Shown: in pieces, positions 9,650 to 9,850 of the stretch
Numbering within the stretch: the first letter of the stretch is position 1
How the letters are laid out: each line of letters starts with the position of its first letter
Assembly: GCA_019243895.1 (NCBI GenBank)
Contig: JAFATP010000063.1
Location: forward strand, 1-9,850
Direction of reading: 5' to 3'
Length of the DNA: 9,850 nucleotides
DNA from: Alphaproteobacteria bacterium
GTDB lineage: Bacteria; Pseudomonadota; Alphaproteobacteria; Rickettsiales; SXRF01
Translations under genes and position numbers: made by a program
The notes under the pieces: model-generated
Database searches by the model: none
Told to the model about the DNA's origin: nothing
Seen by the model: the letters and a program-made list of their open reading frames with translations, nothing else

Positions 9650-9850
9650 TCTTTAGAGCCGCACGGTATGCTTCTGCGGGAACGCCGATGAATTCACCGT
9701 TCTCCGCCAAAGCCTGGAGCGCAGTCTTAATCATTGCCTGATACGCCTTTTTCTCTACGCAGATCATGGCTCCCTTTGGTTCGCCCACCGGATTGTAAGC
9801 AATTCCTGCCGCAAATTTGGATAGTGGAACGCTTAAATCTTTCAATGCTT
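9576..9850 (-). CDS. Unrecognised protein, C-terminal part (frame runs off the right edge)
   Basis: The frame is open from the right edge to a TGA at 9578-9576. A TTG at 9845 could be a start, but with nothing visible upstream the gene may begin outside the window. The visible 89 residues include YNPVGEPKGAMICVEKKAYQ and ALQALAENGEFIGVPAEAYR, a mixed soluble sequence with no membrane helix or known motif. GC is lower than in the trpE-crcB block. The last part (FQPFRRGGTFGKAAG) is compositionally different and may be an out-of-frame tail (see 9482-9649). It converges on crcB. Function unknown. Confidence 0.45.
   Translation of the reverse strand, partial: ALKDLSVPLSKFAAGIAYNPVGEPKGAMICVEKKAYQAMIKTALQALAENGEFIGVPAEAYRAALKNDESASAGGFQPFRRGGTFGKAAG

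Overview
The window reads as chromosomal DNA of a GC-rich Gram-negative bacterium, most likely an alphaproteobacterium. It carries kdsA (Kdo synthesis, so an outer membrane with LPS). The order tpiA-secG-pyrG-kdsA, with a PpiD-type chaperone gene and trpE running divergently from tpiA, matches from memory a common alphaproteobacterial arrangement. No database search was possible, so the lineage is an inference. There are no rRNA or tRNA genes, CRISPR arrays or insertion sequences that I can recognise.

Layout. Two divergent blocks meet at about 5848-5958. The leftward block (minus strand, 5847 down to 1) is tpiA, secG, a stand-alone response-regulator receiver, a small two-helix membrane protein, pyrG, a small GNAT acetyltransferase, a Phd/VapB-type antitoxin with its VapC/FitB-type PIN toxin, kdsA, and the start of an unrecognised AT-richer gene running off the left edge. 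The rightward block (plus strand, 5959-9478) is a PpiD/SurA-like membrane-anchored chaperone, trpE and crcB. These three are joined by 4-base stop/start overlaps (GTGA, ATGA), so they are probably one operon. At the right edge an unrecognised minus-strand reading frame of lower GC enters the window and converges on crcB. A second frame overlaps its end.

How the genes fit together. Most of the window is conserved housekeeping: glycolysis (TpiA), protein export (SecG), CTP synthesis (PyrG), LPS core sugar (KdsA), periplasmic folding (PpiD-like) and tryptophan synthesis (TrpE). Two insertions interrupt the familiar order: the receiver plus membrane-protein pair between secG and pyrG, and the toxin-antitoxin pair (with the GNAT gene) between pyrG and kdsA. 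The toxin-antitoxin pair has its own promoter. Its -10 box and antitoxin start codon lie inside one near-perfect palindrome, and the predicted transcription start falls on the A of the ATG, suggesting a leaderless, self-repressed mRNA. The kdsA start lies at or within the end of the toxin gene, so an essential LPS gene may depend partly on toxin-antitoxin transcription.

I see no clear multi-gene new system. The most unusual points are the leaderless toxin-antitoxin promoter fused to kdsA expression, a PpiD-like protein that seems to lack its parvulin domain, the receiver lacking its usual lysine beside a coupled membrane protein, and trpE followed by a fluoride channel gene instead of trpG.
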